DNA of 64,000 nt, taken from positions 1 to 64,000 of the forward strand of contig JBJORA010000056.1 in assembly GCA_046049675.1 (NCBI GenBank), written 5' to 3'. Both the position numbers and the translations under genes were made by a program. This stretch comes from CAIXQW01 sp046049675. Lineage in GTDB: Bacteria > Bacteroidota > Bacteroidia > Chitinophagales > Chitinophagaceae. This document shows positions 39,908 to 49,200 of the stretch, in pieces (the stretch's first letter is position 1; the number at the start of each line of letters is the position of its first letter). A model generated the notes under the pieces. It saw only the letters and a list, made by a program, of their open reading frames with translations. It was not told the origin of the DNA and ran no database searches.

Positions 39908-40455
39908 CTACCTCCACCTCCACACATCATCCACCTTATAACCAATGCCTAAGTGCTGTGCAAGGTCTTTGAGAAGAGCTTTCAAATTGTCGATTTCCAC
40001 TATATCTTTTCTTTCGGCAATATAATGCTTTGCCCTCCCTTTAAAGCTATCAGAATTATAGATGGGATTTCTTGTATTTGGGCAATCTCAGTTGTTAGGA
40101 ATTTGCTTTCGCTAGCATCGTCTTTGGCAATACAATAGTCCTTATTAATTTCCAGTGTGCCTGGCTTATCAAATCTTGCGTGGTAATTTTCTTTGATATA
40201 GTTTTTGTAATGGTTAACATAGTGCCTACTTTCCCAAATTGGGTAAACTAAAAACCACAGTAGCGCCACGCAAAGTAATCCTATTGATATAGTCACGCTT
40301 CCTTTCAGGAAAAAAAGCAACGCGAGGATAATGTAACCTATGGGGGTCATCAATCTGCTTCTGCGTCTTTTCTTTTTAATGCGCTCAGATTGAGAGGCTG
40401 CGAAGAGCTGGTAGCTTAAGTAGTCGTTCTCACCTATAGTGTACGTGATTGTCAT
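39908..40455 (-). pseudogene. YcxB-family membrane protein, frameshifted near its 3' end
   Basis: The first frame (ATG 40455 to TAG 40000-40002) gives 151 residues: a basic N-terminal region (SERIKKKRRRSR, 23-34), two close membrane helices (about 37-70) and a PH-like part (CIAKDDASESKFLTTEIAQI). It stops just after IILPKEK. In another frame, 39908-40001 continues V-E-I-D-N-L-K-A-L-L-K-D-L-A and ends G-Y-K-V-D-D-V-W-R-W, the kind of ending YcxB-like proteins have. A net shift of one or two bases at about 40000 would restore a 180-residue protein. It could be a real mutation or a sequencing error. Confidence 0.6.
40351..40455. repeat. Direct repeat of ycxB 5' end, copy 1
   Basis: The 105 bases encoding the first 35 residues of the YcxB-like protein are present again, with few changes, at 41702-41806. 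Confidence 0.9.
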
Positions 40456-40531
40456 GGTATAGGAAATGTGATAGTATTGTATAGATTAAGCAAGCTTAGC
40501 GTTTAAAATCGTTGCATTAGGAAGATTACAA

Positions 40532-41701
40532 TCACTGCCGCTTGTTTACAACTGCTGTTCTATTTTTGATTCTTTTAACTGTGTTGTTTGGATATTGTAC
40601 ATAGATATTGCTAAGTGTTATTTTGTCCCAATTCTGCAAACTTCTTAATCTTGTGTGTAACTCTACTGTGCCATACTGCCAATTTACTTTATAGGTCTCA
40701 CTGTAGTTGCTAGAAGTTATTGTATAGTCGTAACTTAAGATTGTATACTTCAAGTATTCGTCGGAGTGATATTTATCCAAGTAGTAAGCCGCTTGAGGTA
40801 TGAGATCGCGTGAGGTGCGGTAGCTTATAGTATCTTCTGCTGAGTTATTGAAGTAGACAGTTGGCTCAGGCAGGTCTATTACTTCAAAAAGTTGGTTAAG
40901 CAATAGATTTTCCTTGTCATTTCCCTTGGCAGAGTAGACGTTTAGCCACCTTCTGCCCCAACCAGACTTTGGATTTACAACAAAATAGTTTCCTTCTTTA
41001 CGAACTTCGGCATCTTCTACCTGCAGATAAATGCTGTCATTAGATAAATTGCCTACATAGATTTTATTGTCATAATCCTTATAGAGGTAGTTTCGTTCAA
41101 CATTTACCATTATTCCTTTTTTAGGGATGTCGACATATTTTGGTTCAGTTTTCGCTATACATGCAATCATTTGTTGATGGAGCTTTGACTTGTCGGCGAA
41201 TGCTTTCATTTTTTGTTCTTCGGGCATCTGCGATGTACCCGACAAGCCATTAAAAAGACTGTTGTAATCATCCATAGCATTTATAAAATCGCTAAGCGCG
41301 AAACTCATAAAGCGCCCTCTCGCGTATCTAAATTTTATAGAGTCACCAACTACTGGCAGTTCTGATTCAAAAGCAGCGCCATATCCAATTAATTCATAAT
41401 TGTCGATTACATAATTACTTTTCTTGAAGAAAACTATTTCTGTTTGACCAATTTGATAGTCGGCGTACCTATCTCCAAACCCCGTATTTTCAAATTTGAG
41501 TAGGCTTAAAGTGTCAAAGTCAAGCTTGTTGAGAACATACTTTTCTACCTTTAGGTAAAAGTAATTATTATCGACTTTTACTATTGTTCCTAAAGCACCA
41601 TAGTCAACATTTCGCAGCACACCGCATAAGCCTACATAACTATACTCCGCTTTTGCGCTTGAGAAATTACACAGTAGCAGTGCTAAAAGTATGGGCAACA
41701 T
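40532..41701 (-). CDS. Secreted protein with GldM-like C-terminal domain
   Basis: 389 residues from ATG 41701, where a good signal peptide starts (MLPILLALLLCNFSSAKA). The frame is open upstream to 41851, but 41702-41806 is a copy of the ycxB 5' end, so a longer hybrid form is possible. The mature part starts YSYVGLCGVLRNVDYG; near residues 200-290 the pattern YLYKDYDNKIYVG, NYFVVNPKSG and IDLPEPTVYF resembles the C-terminal domains of the gliding motor protein GldM. No membrane helix like that of GldM is present. Function unknown; perhaps an envelope-associated structural protein. Confidence 0.6.
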   Translation of the reverse strand: MLPILLALLLCNFSSAKAEYSYVGLCGVLRNVDYGALGTIVKVDNNYFYLKVEKYVLNKLDFDTLSLLKFENTGFGDRYADYQIGQTEIVFFKKSNYVIDNYELIGYGAAFESELPVVGDSIKFRYARGRFMSFALSDFINAMDDYNSLFNGLSGTSQMPEEQKMKAFADKSKLHQQMIACIAKTEPKYVDIPKKGIMVNVERNYLYKDYDNKIYVGNLSNDSIYLQVEDAEVRKEGNYFVVNPKSGWGRRWLNVYSAKGNDKENLLLNQLFEVIDLPEPTVYFNNSAEDTISYRTSRDLIPQAAYYLDKYHSDEYLKYTILSYDYTITSSNYSETYKVNWQYGTVELHTRLRSLQNWDKITLSNIYVQYPNNTVKRIKNRTAVVNKRQ

Positions 41702-41806
41702 CAATCTGCTTCTGCGTCTTTTCTTTTTAATACGCTCAGATTGAGAGGCTGCAAAGAGCTGGTAGCTTAAGAAGTCGTTCTCGTGTGCTGTGTAAGTGAT
41801 GGTCAT
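41702..41806. repeat. Direct repeat of ycxB 5' end, copy 2
   Basis: Encodes M-T-I-T-Y-T then E-N-D-F-L-S-Y-Q-L-F and SERIKKKRRRSR in frame with the GldM-like gene; differs from copy 1 at about four residues. Confidence 0.9.
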
Positions 41807-41929
41807 GGTGTAAGAATTTTGCTGCCGTTTTTGCCTTAACTTTTGAATCAATGTGATTGTGGCACTAGGTACATCGAATTTATATCAATCAGGAATTTCT
41901 AGAAACTACATTTTTTTCACAACAATTAT

Positions 41930-42112
41930 CTATAATAACATGGAGCCGCATATACCTCCACCTATCACGAAGTAAATAGCAGCGCCAATAAGTAATTTCT
42001 TTGCATTGTCAGGTCGTGATTTAAGCCGAGCTAAACCAAGTAGCAACATAATTATTGCAGGCAAATGGCAAACAAGGTAAACGATAAGAATTATTATTGC
42101 GTATTCATTCAT
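41930..42112 (-). CDS. Small two-helix membrane protein behind the radical SAM gene
   Basis: 60 residues: two membrane helices (about 5-27, IIILIVYLVCHLPAIIMLLLG, and 40-58, LLIGAAIYFVIGGGICGS) joined by a short basic loop (RLKSRPDNAKK). It begins 11 bases after the radical SAM stop and in the same direction, so it is likely co-transcribed with the Lgt-like and radical SAM genes. No known family. It could be a substrate, an assembly factor or an unrelated small protein. Confidence 0.6.
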   Translation of the reverse strand: MNEYAIIILIVYLVCHLPAIIMLLLGLARLKSRPDNAKKLLIGAAIYFVIGGGICGSMLL

Positions 42113-42123
42113 TGATTCTTAAA

Positions 42124-43518
42124 TTATATAGTCTGTGTTCGTAGTTTTTCTAAATAATCTTTCTTCTCATCTCGGTAAAAGAGATTCATTGTTTCAAACG
42201 GAATAATTTTATTGTCTTTACTAACGATATGCACGCATGACTTTTTGATGGCTCGTACATCAAAGTTATGTGCATCTATGAATTGCATAATGATAATTCT
42301 AAATAAATTGTCGTATTTAAGGGTAGGCGCTTTGACGAATGGCAGGCAACAAAGCAAACTATGCAGTTTAGACGATGCTTTATCTGTAGATGTGCCAGTA
42401 CTAAAGATTTCAAACATTTTTTGATGCAATGCTTGGTCTTGCTCGTACACTATTGTGTTCTTGCTATTGTCAAGTAAGTCACTGGGGTTAATATATCTTG
42501 TTAGTGGTATTTTATTGCCAGCCAACTTCAATACATAGCCCATCACCAAAGCGTCTGGGTTGCATGGCACTGGAATTAGGTCGTCAGCATTAAATATGCT
42601 TGTTTGCTCTAGTATTTTTCTTCTTACTTCTGTAAGCGTAATTCTATCAGTAGCGTGGTTAAAATTAGTAAGCCGGCCTGCGATTTGCGTAGGTTGAAAG
42701 GTTACACCTCGGACGCATTGTTGGTCTAAGCCAAAATCAACAATCTTCCCAATCTCGTTATCGTTTAAGCCCTTTTGAACGGTAACCACTAATGTTGTTG
42801 ATAGATTGAGTTTATTCAAATGCGCTAATGCTTTTTCGCGAATACTCTTTAGGTTTGCTCCCCGTAGCGACATCAATGCATCCTCTTTAAAGGAATCGAA
42901 TTGTAAATAGATTTCAAAGTCGGGCGAGTAGCTTTTGAGGCGCTTGGCAAATTCAAAATCTTTAGCAATAACGATGCCATTGGTGTTTACCATAATATGC
43001 TTGATGGGCAGCGTCTTTGCGTAATCGAGTATTTCAAAAAAGTCGGGATGCAGCGTGGGTTCGCCACCACTAATTTGAATCACATCTGGTTCTTTTTCGT
43101 TTTCAACAACGAGGTCTAGCATGGTTTTCACTTCCGCTAGGGTACGATGTCTACCATACGTTGGCGAGGAACCTGCATAGCACGTCGGACATGTAAGATT
43201 GCACCTGTCTGTAATTTCGATAATGGTAAGGCACGAATGCTGCTCGTGGTCTGGGCATAAGCCACAATCGTAGGGGCAACCGTAGTGCGTATTCGTGTTG
43301 AATTTATAAGGAGTTTCAGAAGGCTTGTTGTAATTTCTTAGATTCTCGTAATAGGCAATGTCGTCAGCGATTAACACTTTACTGCGACCATGTTCTGGGC
43401 ATCTTTTTAGCATATAGACCTTATCACCCTCGAAGACGATTTTAGCATCTATTCTCTTTAGACATTCAGGACACAAGCTTAATGTGTAGTCGTAATAAGT
43501 ATAATTTCTAGTAGGCAT
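42124..43518 (-). CDS. Radical SAM enzyme of the tetraether-lipid-synthase (Tes/MJ0619) type
   Basis: 464 residues. The radical SAM cluster motif is CNLTCPTC (Cys106, 110, 113) with SGGEPTLHP (150-158) for SAM. Before it are extra metal-binding Cys pairs: CPEC (16-19), CPEHG (40-44) and CPYDCGLCPDH (81-91). After it are PVPCNPDALVMGYVL and a final block SCVHIVSKDNKIIPFETMN (near 427-445). This layout is that of the Tes-like family, whose archaeal member joins the tails of membrane lipids by carbon-carbon bonds. It overlaps the Lgt-like gene by 11 bases, so the two are coupled. The substrate is inferred to be a lipid or lipid-linked molecule. Confidence 0.8.
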   Translation of the reverse strand: MPTRNYTYYDYTLSLCPECLKRIDAKIVFEGDKVYMLKRCPEHGRSKVLIADDIAYYENLRNYNKPSETPYKFNTNTHYGCPYDCGLCPDHEQHSCLTIIEITDRCNLTCPTCYAGSSPTYGRHRTLAEVKTMLDLVVENEKEPDVIQISGGEPTLHPDFFEILDYAKTLPIKHIMVNTNGIVIAKDFEFAKRLKSYSPDFEIYLQFDSFKEDALMSLRGANLKSIREKALAHLNKLNLSTTLVVTVQKGLNDNEIGKIVDFGLDQQCVRGVTFQPTQIAGRLTNFNHATDRITLTEVRRKILEQTSIFNADDLIPVPCNPDALVMGYVLKLAGNKIPLTRYINPSDLLDNSKNTIVYEQDQALHQKMFEIFSTGTSTDKASSKLHSLLCCLPFVKAPTLKYDNLFRIIIMQFIDAHNFDVRAIKKSCVHIVSKDNKIIPFETMNLFYRDEKKDYLEKLRTQTI

Positions 43519-44251
43519 TTGTAAGCATTTTTTTTATTGTTGATGTATAGTAAGCCAGACATGTAATGCATAACCATTGAATACTACTTAGTCCCAAAAA
43601 GTAAAATACATTGGGCTTGATAAATTCAATGATGAAGCGAAACGCAAAGTAGAGTAGCATAAATATTTTGAACTGTAGTCCGTTCTCTCTTTTTGTATAA
43701 TTTGTAATACTTTTTAGAAAAAAGAATAGAAAAGCTAGATAAATTATCTCGTATAGCGTAATTGGGTGCCGTAGTTTGCCGTCACCAAGATTCATTGCTG
43801 CAAAACACTGTGTTTCGCTGCCATAGGTAAATTCCTTAACGCCACTCAAAAAGCAACCAACTCTGCCGATGGCAATTCCTACTATAATTGGAAAAGTAAA
43901 AAGATCGCCAGAAGACTGACGTTCACCAATTATTTTTTTTGAGACCTCAACGCCGAGTAAGCCACCAAATAGGCCTCCCATGATAGACTTGGTATTAAGC
44001 AACGCAATAATATTTGCAAAATCTAAATCAATAAATGGGCTTTCTAAAAAACCAATAAATCTTGAACCGACAAATGCACCTACTATTGCACCAAGTATTA
44101 TAGATAACCTATTGCGGTCTGAAATGTAATCTGAAGTGTTTTGGCGCAGCCTAGTATAATACCTAAAGGCAATAAAGAATGCCAAATATTCTAGTATCAG
44201 ATGCACATTAACTTTTGTGCCAAGTATTATAGGTTCAAAAGGGATGGTCAA
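43508..44251 (-). CDS. Lgt-like (prolipoprotein diacylglyceryl transferase-related) membrane enzyme with changed active site
   Basis: 247 residues, about seven membrane helices. Lgt landmarks: GAIVGAFVGSRFIGFL (54-69), SIMGGLFGGLLGVEV (89-103), IGRVGCFLSG (128-137), HPITLYE (162-168) and FRFIIEF (204-210). Compared with E. coli Lgt, the HGG histidine is Met91 and the Asn of GRxGN is Cys133, while Arg130, Arg205 and Glu209 are kept. Such a protein may not do normal lipoprotein acylation; it may handle the same lipid (phosphatidylglycerol or diacylglyceryl group) in another reaction. First gene of a three-gene unit with the Tes-like radical SAM enzyme. Confidence 0.75.
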   Translation of the reverse strand: MTIPFEPIILGTKVNVHLILEYLAFFIAFRYYTRLRQNTSDYISDRNRLSIILGAIVGAFVGSRFIGFLESPFIDLDFANIIALLNTKSIMGGLFGGLLGVEVSKKIIGERQSSGDLFTFPIIVGIAIGRVGCFLSGVKEFTYGSETQCFAAMNLGDGKLRHPITLYEIIYLAFLFFFLKSITNYTKRENGLQFKIFMLLYFAFRFIIEFIKPNVFYFLGLSSIQWLCITCLAYYTSTIKKMLTNAY

Positions 44252-44595
44252 GAGATAGGTGCGTGAGAAGTTGAAGTGTTTAATTATAGCTTAGGCTAGC
44301 ATCTGTGTCTGTTAATCATTTAGCTTAACATCTTGCGTATTCATACTAAAATGCAGAAGCTGCTTAATTGATTTTCAAAAATAATATTTTATGTTGGTCA
44401 AACCCGCTCGCGAATGTTAAAAGTTAGAGCTCGGTTTTTTCGTTTTATAGATGCAAAGAGTTATCAATACTGCCTTTTTGTTGATGTGCGACAATATCTT
44501 TTGCCGCGCGGTTTAGCTTTCCGATGATTAGCACTAGTAACTCTAGGAGCTGCTTACTATAGCGGTATCTGTTTTAGCAACAATCTGATTTCCCA
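44252..44595. other. Intergenic stretch upstream of the Lgt-like unit
   Basis: No gene, tRNA or clear hairpin seen. It must contain the promoter of the Lgt-like unit, but no good TAnnTTTG box with a spaced TTG was found. Confidence 0.4.
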
Positions 44596-45222
44596 TCAAT
44601 CCAGCAAATACACCCGCCACTTCTTTTCACTTAGTTTTTTGCAATCTGTATAACTCAAAGTAGTATCTATTAAATCTAGATTATTATACGCTACGTAATC
44701 CGCGTTGAGTCCAAATAGGAGTGGCTGATAAAAAGCGATTGTATAATTGTTAGGCAATTTTTGATAGTAGTAATCACCTATGCCAACGATACCAGTATTT
44801 ACTTTGCCGATTTGTAGTTTTGTATAAACTTGTTCTAACGAATCAGGGTAGGAGCCTGTTAGCGCATAGTATTTATCGATGCTTTTAATTAGTGGTTCAG
44901 CATTGCTTATGGCAGTCTTTATGCTCATTTTTCTGAATAAGGGCTGTACATAGATGATGCTAACTACTAGCGACGCAGGTACAACGGTTAAGTAGATAGC
45001 TGCTTTTGAGAATCTTCTCTTTTTGGATTTTGTGAACTGATCAATGCACTCGAATGCAAGCACGATTATGCCCGGGATAAACAGCAGTATACTTAGTAAG
45101 CATAGCAAAAGAAAGATATCGCCAAAGCCATTTACAATTTCCGCGAGATTTGAGGGGCCAGGCAAAAATGCAATTGATGGTAATACTAGGCAAATTAATA
45201 TGACTGCGACAAGGGTCTTCAA
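44596..45222 (-). CDS. Membrane protein with C-terminal soluble domain, unknown function
   Basis: 208 residues with three membrane helices (about 3-20, 32-60 and 74-93), the third followed by NAEPLIKSIDKYYALTGSYP (near 105-124), a segment reminiscent of the pilin-like pattern of proteins ending in Y-P-x-S-L. The remaining 80 residues are soluble (IGDYYYQKLPNNYTIAFYQP). No named family recognised. Single gene on the minus strand. Confidence 0.55.
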   Translation of the reverse strand: MKTLVAVILICLVLPSIAFLPGPSNLAEIVNGFGDIFLLLCLLSILLFIPGIIVLAFECIDQFTKSKKRRFSKAAIYLTVVPASLVVSIIYVQPLFRKMSIKTAISNAEPLIKSIDKYYALTGSYPDSLEQVYTKLQIGKVNTGIVGIGDYYYQKLPNNYTIAFYQPLLFGLNADYVAYNNLDLIDTTLSYTDCKKLSEKKWRVYLLD

Positions 45223-45406
45223 TTATGGTTTTTTTCTATTACAAAAAATTGTCTTGACGAACTATTGAAGGCTAATACACCTTTACATTTGACAGTAGGG
45301 ACTTGATTTGAAACGTAGACAGAAAACTGTCTTGTAGTTTTCAACGCTGGCAGTATACAGGCTTACTATTGAACTACACTCAAACATACAGCCAAGCCTC
45401 CCACAC

Positions 45407-45937
45407 CTACTTTTCCTTATGCAGCGTATTCATGTCGCCGTCTTTACCTAGTGCTTTCAAATCGGCACCAAGCACTGATAAGGCATTCTCGCCTACACTT
45501 ACAGCAATTACTTCGCCAGTGCCAGGATGGTTGGCGCCAAGTAGTTTTATAATTTGGCCAGCTTTGTCCCAAGTAAATGTACCTACATACTCTTTTTGTA
45601 AAGTTTCCTTCGCGTCACCGTTGGGTTGATCTACTAGTGCCATTACTTTTACGGCGTAGGTCCAATCTTTGTTTAAGGTTAAACGCAAGCGAGCAATACC
45701 GTTATCTTTATTGGCCACCGCACCTACGTAGTTACCTGGCCAGTCTAATGAAGTAGCAGCACAGTCACCAGAAAATACATGGCCGTTTTTTAGTATCGGT
45801 TCTTCGCTAGCTGGGGTTGCGGTAGCTTGTTCTTGCTTTGCAGGTTCGCTAGTTGTTGACGCTTTAGCGTCTGTTTTGTTGTCACAGCTTGTAGCTGCAA
45901 TTGCAATTGTAAATGCTAAAAGTGTGCCTAATTTCAT
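45407..45937 (-). CDS. NlpE-like lipoprotein (copper resistance protein N-terminal domain)
   Basis: 176 residues. Lipoprotein signal to Cys18 (IAIAATSC). A Thr/Ala/Glu/Pro-rich linker follows. Residues near 65-170 show the NlpE N-terminal fold: DWPGNYVGAV, ARLRLTLNKDWTYAVKVM, KEYVGTFTWDKAGQIIKLLG and VGENALSVLGAD. In enterobacteria NlpE senses surface contact and copper through Cpx; here only the domain is known, and the CxxC motif of NlpE is absent. Outer or inner membrane location depends on sorting signals not read here. Confidence 0.8.
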   Translation of the reverse strand: MKLGTLLAFTIAIAATSCDNKTDAKASTTSEPAKQEQATATPASEEPILKNGHVFSGDCAATSLDWPGNYVGAVANKDNGIARLRLTLNKDWTYAVKVMALVDQPNGDAKETLQKEYVGTFTWDKAGQIIKLLGANHPGTGEVIAVSVGENALSVLGADLKALGKDGDMNTLHKEK

Positions 45938-46266
45938 TGTGCGTAGTCGTTGAATTTTGTAAGTCTGTTTATTTTTTTTGCCTTAATGCAACAGAGCCAA
46001 AGATAGGCTTTTAATATGCATCAAAGCTTTTTCAAAGTTATGTACGAGTGAGTAATGTCGTTGAGGTTTTATTACAATATTAACGATGTCTGCAGATTTG
46101 CCGTGACGCGAAATTTCCCTACAAAGTACTCTGAAGGTAGATTATTTAGGTTGAACTACTTGAAAGTTTTAACCCGTTTCGAATTCGATAAGCTGTAACT
46201 TATGTGCTGTTTGTCAGCCAATTCTAAATATTAATTCCGCCTTCTACAAACAAGTCATGCACATGT
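45938..46266. other. Intergenic stretch with a candidate promoter
   Basis: No gene. On the minus strand TATCTTTG (45998-46005) fits the -7 box of the NlpE-like gene with a leader of about 55 bases; the nearest TTG lies at 16 rather than about 19 bases, so support is moderate. The rest shows nothing. Confidence 0.45.
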
Positions 46267-49200
46267 TTAATGCCTTACCTCAAACTTTACTGCCTTGTGA
46301 TTTACAATTGCAAAGTATATGCCATTGGCTAGAGCAGATACATCTAACACAACTTCGCGCTGTGATTGCGACTTAATATTTGCTTTTGCTCTCGTGCCAA
46401 TTGAAGTGTAAATACCAAACACAGCTATTGCATCAGTACTCTTGATGCTTACTTGATTACTGCTCGGGTTTGGTAAAATGCTAATGCCTTCTGCTGCGCC
46501 ATTGTTGGCTAGACCCAGTGGAATAAACAAGCTACACGCAGATGTATCTCTACAATCGCCATTGCCTTGTATGATAGCATATTCGCCAGCGGTAGTAGGA
46601 GAGTAGGCGCTACTGATGGCAGTATGAATGATTGTAAGAGGATTGCACTGTATCCATTGGTAAATGCTGCTAGCTGAATTGGCAACTAAGGTATTGCCGT
46701 TAATCGTGTAGCCAGCTGAAGGCGTACTATTTACGGTGATATTAAGTTGCAAAATACTATCGCAGCCTACACCATTTACAAGCGTATCATAATAGGTGCC
46801 TGTACTAGTAAATGTTTGCTGATTATACACCACAGCGTCGCAATTTGACAATGCTAGTGTATTACTGCTTGTAGGCTTTACAGTAAGGCTAAGCGTTACA
46901 ACACTATCACAACCTTGTGAGCTACTGAGCGTATCTACAAAAGTACCGGAGTTGGCATAAGTATTGCCGTTAAAAGTATAGGGGCCGCAATTTACAACGC
47001 TCATGGTTGAAGGTGGTGTGCTTATAATTGTAACCTGATACGTTACATTGCTGTCGCAATTACTTGAACTTGGATACGTAAAACTGTAATTGCCGTTTTG
47101 GCTAATATTAGTACCGTTGATAGACCCAGCGCCACATAAGCTTGTAGGTAAAATAGAATTTACAGCGTTGTTACAAGGATTAAGTTTAAGTACAAAGCAA
47201 TCGTAGCTAGGGCCAGCATTTTGCCAAGCACTGCCCTGGTTTAAGCTGAAGTCTACATTTTTACTAAAAATGCCACAGGCATACAAGTCGTTGTTGCGCG
47301 TGAGAACCATATCATTGATAGGCATATTAGCAGTGCTGCTGTCTATTTCTTTAGCAACAACAAAATTGCCTAAAGAGTCTAGCATTACAAATCCATAGCT
47401 GCTAATGCCGTTAACGTAGAAGGCATTAGTGGTCGACGGGTCGCAATCATATTGGCTAAAAAAGGTCCTGGTAAAAATAATGTTGCGATTTTTGTCCACT
47501 GCAATACGTCTATTGTAGTCTTGTATATTAATTTCATCAGGCGGAAATTCTTTGTGCCAAACATAGCTACCGCTGCCATTCATTTTTATCACAAATTGTG
47601 AACCTAGTGTTGGTACTATAGTATTAGTGCCTGGATCAATATCTTGAAGGTTACTGGAGCCAGAAAGCATAAAGATATTGTTACTAGAATCAAATGCTAC
47701 ATGGCTAATAACGTTGAAGTGATTTGTGATGAATAAATTAGAATTCCAGCCATTCGCAAACACAAATTGTCCATTATTTGTCCATTTGCATAAGTAAGAA
47801 GTTGCAAAGCCCGATTGCGTAGCAAGATTAAACACGCCTGTACCCGCATCAAAATCGATACCCGTAGAACCAGAAGGAATTGTGCCTGAATATACAAGGT
47901 CATTATTATAATCTATTTCTAAAACATAAGGTGAACCGCCACTTGCCTTTACCCAAATTAAATTGCCTAAGGCATCGTATTTTGCCACAAAGCCATAATT
48001 TGATACAGCGCTTAAGCTAGTGTCAACCGCTGCTGCTGGGTCAAAATCTAATTTAGCGTACGAGCCGCAAGTAAAAATATTGCCGCTATAGTCGCTGGTA
48101 ATTTTATAAAACTGGAAAATGCCCACTGCATAGTTTTCGAAGTTCTTTACAAATACTAAGTTGCCAGCATTATTATACTTGGCGAGAAAGCCATTGGTTC
48201 TGCCAGGTAGCGCAGTTAAAGTAGATAAATTAGTGCTAGGGTCTACATCTACCGTTCCTGTATATCTGCCTACAATAAATTGATTGCCAGATGCATCAAC
48301 ATGCATATCATCGATTTTCAAATGCTCAAAATGCAAGCTGTAAACATAGTTGCCATTTGCATCTAATTTTTGGATAAAGGAATTTGCTGTTGCTGCATCA
48401 CCCTTGACGTCTACATTAGCACTTGGGTCTAAGTCTGTACTATAAGAAAAAGTGCCGCTGCTATATGCATTGCCTAAACTATCTGTGCCCATAAATTTTA
48501 CATTTTCTATTGGGGCAACTTCAGCAGCCACAAAACCATTTACTGGTAAGTTATTGCCCAAGTAATTTACCTTGCCTGTTCTGTATCCAAGGAAACTGCC
48601 ATTGGTGCGATCGGCCGCTGCGGCTCCAGCAGCATAAGCATTTGCGCCGCTTCTGCATAGTGCGTTAATACTACCATCATAAACTGCATTACCGTCACTT
48701 AAAAAGGGCGTTAACCTGCCTGCCCAGTCGTAAGTACCAGAGGCCGAATAGTAGGCTACAAAGCCACCTGAGTAAGTCAAAACATTATTAGCACTACCTG
48801 GGTTAAAATCTGTGCCTAGTTCGTAATGGCCACCCACAACAATTTTATTGCCTGGCATGGTTATTACATCTTTAGCCTCTGTGTTTAGTGTATTGCCAAT
48901 GCGAAAGCCAAAGGTTAAGGTACCAGTAGAAGCATACTTTGCTACAAATGCATCTTTGTTACCATTAGAAGTAAGATTTGTAGTGGTAAGAAGTGATGGA
49001 TCTACATCGATTGTGCCTTCAAAGGTGCCAACAACAATGGTATTATTTAAACTATCTATGGTAATACCTGATACATTTTCGTTGTTAGTGCCTTCTATCG
49101 TAAAGTGGCTAATGAAGTCGCCAGTACTATCAAGTTTTACCACAAAAGCATCGGCGCCACCAACTGCATTACCGCCAATTAATCCTGGACCGTAATCAAA

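Noticed and set aside
40385..40410. GAGAGGCTGC shared with the tRNA-like element at 131
   Set aside because: Here it lies within coding DNA of ycxB and its copy (also near 41745); short match judged coincidental.
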